The translations under genes were made by a program, and so were the position numbers. Shown in pieces: positions 62,618 through 64,000 of a stretch of 64,000 bases of DNA. Every line of letters begins with the position of its first letter. Position 1 is the stretch's first letter. The notes beneath the pieces are model-generated. The model worked only from the letters and a program-made list of their open reading frames with translations. It did not search any database and was not told the DNA's origin. This DNA comes from Muribaculum sp. An289 (lineage in GTDB: Bacteria > Bacteroidota > Bacteroidia > Bacteroidales > UBA932), in the NCBI RefSeq assembly GCF_002159555.1, contig NZ_NFIV01000002.1:219960-283959 (forward strand), written 5' to 3'.

Positions 62618-63346
62618 CTATTGTTTTCTCGGTCTTATTTTTCTCATCCTCATGGCTATGACTCCCCAGAAAGCTTCTCCGAATATGCCGCTGCTCATTT
62701 TGGATGTCCCTTCTTTCCTGTCTACGAAAATGATAGGTACTTCCTGGATTTTGAAACCTAATCTGTATGCGTTGTATTTCATTTCTATCTGGAAGCCGTA
62801 TCCTTTGCAGTGTATGTTGTCCAAATCTATGGTTTCCAATACTTTCCGCTTGTAGCACTTGAACCCTGCGGTCGTATCGTATACTTTCATCCGTAGAATG
62901 AAACGTACGTAGGCCGATGCGTAGTAGGACATGATGACTCTTCCTATGGGCCAGTTGATTACGCTTATCCCGTTGCAGTATCTTGAGCCGATGGCAAGGT
63001 CCGCCCCCTCGTCCTTGCACGCGTGGTATAGCCTCCCGAGATCGTCCGGATTGTGTGAAAAGTCGGCATCCATTTCGAAAATGTACTCGTATCCGTGCTC
63101 CATGGCCCATCTGAAGCCTGCAATATATGCGGTCCCGAGCCCCAGCTTGCCTTTCCTTTCAACCATGAACAACGAATCCGCATATTCGTTCTGAAGCCTT
63201 TTCACGATATCTGCCGTTCCGTCGGGGGAGCCGTCGTCTATTATTAATATATGGTATGGTTCATCCAAGGAAAAAATCTTCCGTATCATTTTTTCGATAT
63301 TTTCCTTTTCGTTGTAAGTCGGTATAATTATTACTTTATCGCACAT
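62618..63346 (-). CDS. Polyprenol monophosphomannose synthase-like GT2
   Basis: This protein has about 242 residues from the ATG at 63346 (MCDKVIIIPTYNEKENIEKMI). Dpm1-type GT2 motifs are IIDDGSPDGTADIVK, GTAYIAGFRWAMEHGYEYIFEMDADFSHNPDDL and RYCNGISVINWPIGR. It transfers mannose or another sugar from a nucleotide donor to polyprenyl phosphate at the cytoplasmic face. A short basic C-terminus and no membrane helices follow. It is the first gene of the operon with pyrC and the DUF3089 gene. Confidence 0.9.
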   Translation of the reverse strand: MCDKVIIIPTYNEKENIEKMIRKIFSLDEPYHILIIDDGSPDGTADIVKRLQNEYADSLFMVERKGKLGLGTAYIAGFRWAMEHGYEYIFEMDADFSHNPDDLGRLYHACKDEGADLAIGSRYCNGISVINWPIGRVIMSYYASAYVRFILRMKVYDTTAGFKCYKRKVLETIDLDNIHCKGYGFQIEMKYNAYRLGFKIQEVPIIFVDRKEGTSKMSSGIFGEAFWGVIAMRMRKIRPRKQ

Positions 63347-63830
63347 GGTTTTATGTATTTTCCCCCAAAGATAAATAATTTTCCGGCCGGACAAGCATAA
63401 TAATACTTTAATTATGGTATATGTGGCGAAAAGATGTCAGAAATATCTTTTTTTGAGGTTTTTGCCGGAACCACCGTCCGTTCCCGTCCGTGTTCCGTGG
63501 TTTTCTCGGCTCCGTGCCCTTGAGTGCCGTCGCGGGGTCTCGTGCCGTTCAGGCCTCGGCAGTCTTCTCCTTCAGTGCTGCTTCGATACGGGGTGGGTGT
63601 TCCCTTCCTTTCCTGTTTCCCTCATGTCCGTCCTTCTCCTGTGCCTGTTCCTTCCTGAAGTCCCCCAGTCCGTTCCCCCGTGGGGCGCTCGGCTCCGTTG
63701 TCCTGTTGCGTGCCCAGGGGATGTGTCGCAGGGCGATGCCGTGTTTGCCCGTCGTCTGCCCTTGCGGATGCGTGCCGCGCCCCGGGGGAGCGAGGGGAAA
63801 GGCGGCGGCAGGTGGGGTAAAATGTCGAAA
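63347..63830. other. GC-rich, pyrimidine-biased region without a gene
   Basis: No supported gene, tRNA or repeat is seen. From about 63465 the plus strand is rich in C, T and G (runs of TCC, CCG, TTCC) and its composition differs from both flanks. A minus-strand frame at 63572-63982 overlaps the promoter below and has no family likeness. Confidence 0.5.
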
Positions 63831-63896
63831 AGTGCGGGGCAGGCGGGTAAAAATCGAAAAAAAACCGAAAAAAGTCGAAAAAAAGTCCTTGAAAAG

Positions 63897-63927
63897 TTTG
63901 GAAATCCGGCAAAGAGCGCTACCTTTG
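63897..63927 (+). promoter_or_regulatory. Promoter and leader start of a likely rRNA operon
   Basis: TTTG at 63897-63900, 19 nt, and TACCTTTG at 63920-63927 form an ideal Bacteroidetes promoter. Upstream, A-runs at about 10-nt spacing (63850-63885) look like bent or UP-type DNA. Downstream the GAAGTTCATTGAA segment near 63975 is typical of 16S leader sequences in Bacteroidales. The rRNA genes would start beyond the window. Confidence 0.65.
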
Positions 63928-64000
63928 CAGTCCCGTTCGGGAAGGGGGGCCTCGGTGCCTCCTCCGGCCGGGGGAAGTTCATTGAATCGGAAGAAGGAAG

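Noticed and set aside
63572..63982. 136-residue minus-strand frame in the GC-rich tail
   Set aside because: It is Arg/Pro-rich, overlaps the predicted rRNA promoter, and arises from low stop-codon frequency in GC-rich DNA; no family likeness.

Overview
The window looks like a chromosomal piece of an anaerobic Bacteroidales bacterium, plausibly Rikenellaceae or Odoribacter/Porphyromonas-like (for example an Alistipes relative). The grounds are Bacteroidetes-type promoters (TTTG, about 19-20 nt, TAnnTTTG), a 286-residue primary sigma factor of the Bacteroidetes type, BACON/BIG2/FISUMP lipoproteins, and a complete lysine-to-butyrate fermentation cluster. The genus assignment is inference. No 16S sequence lies inside the window, although the promoter and leader of what looks like an rRNA operon start at its right edge.

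Layout. 1-12306 (+) is the distal part of a surface-polysaccharide locus: flippase, TupA-like ATP-grasp, polymerase/ligase, three GT4 glycosyltransferases, a PaaK/CapK-like adenylate-forming protein, a broken transposase, a hexapeptide acyltransferase and an XRE regulator, all AT-rich. A clearly more GC-rich module follows: an alpha/alpha-barrel-like protein, a WecG/TagA glycosyltransferase and WecB. 12536-20723 holds tpx, an alcohol dehydrogenase, exonuclease III, two BIG2 lipoproteins, an IS3 remnant and an ATPase-nuclease (DUF234). 20760-26094 holds mnmA (-), a tandem family of four small secreted proteins (the last truncated) and three small membrane or regulatory genes. 26176-31447 holds cdd, the SRP RNA, and a minus-strand group dnaN - DEDDh exonuclease - FAH-like protein - HI0933-family flavoprotein. 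31579-41576 (+) is housekeeping: HtrA protease, RpoD, ArgS, YgiQ-type radical SAM protein, ClC transporter and Tex.

The metabolic centrepiece is 41727-55699 (+): atoD, kal, kce, kdd, kamA, kamB, kamC, kamD, kamE, atoA, a MaoC/PhaJ-type hydratase, a FabG/PhaB-type reductase, butyryl-CoA dehydrogenase, etfB and etfA, closed by a strong terminator. KamA and KamDE shift the amino groups of lysine. Kdd, Kce and Kal turn 3,5-diaminohexanoate plus acetyl-CoA into acetoacetate, crotonyl-CoA and ammonia. Bcd/Etf reduce crotonyl-CoA, probably with electron bifurcation, and AtoDA exchanges CoA between butyryl-CoA and acetoacetate. The PhaB/PhaJ-type pair between atoA and bcd could return acetoacetyl-CoA to crotonyl-CoA, giving extra butyrate and consuming reductant. 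This is the most interesting biological proposal in the window.

The last part, 55933-63346 (-), holds a frameshifted AlbA/Schlafen-type regulator, two repeat-linker lipoproteins, a DUF3089 lipoprotein, dihydroorotase and a polyprenol-phosphate mannosyltransferase. After it comes a GC-rich gene-free stretch and an rRNA-type promoter with A-tracts.
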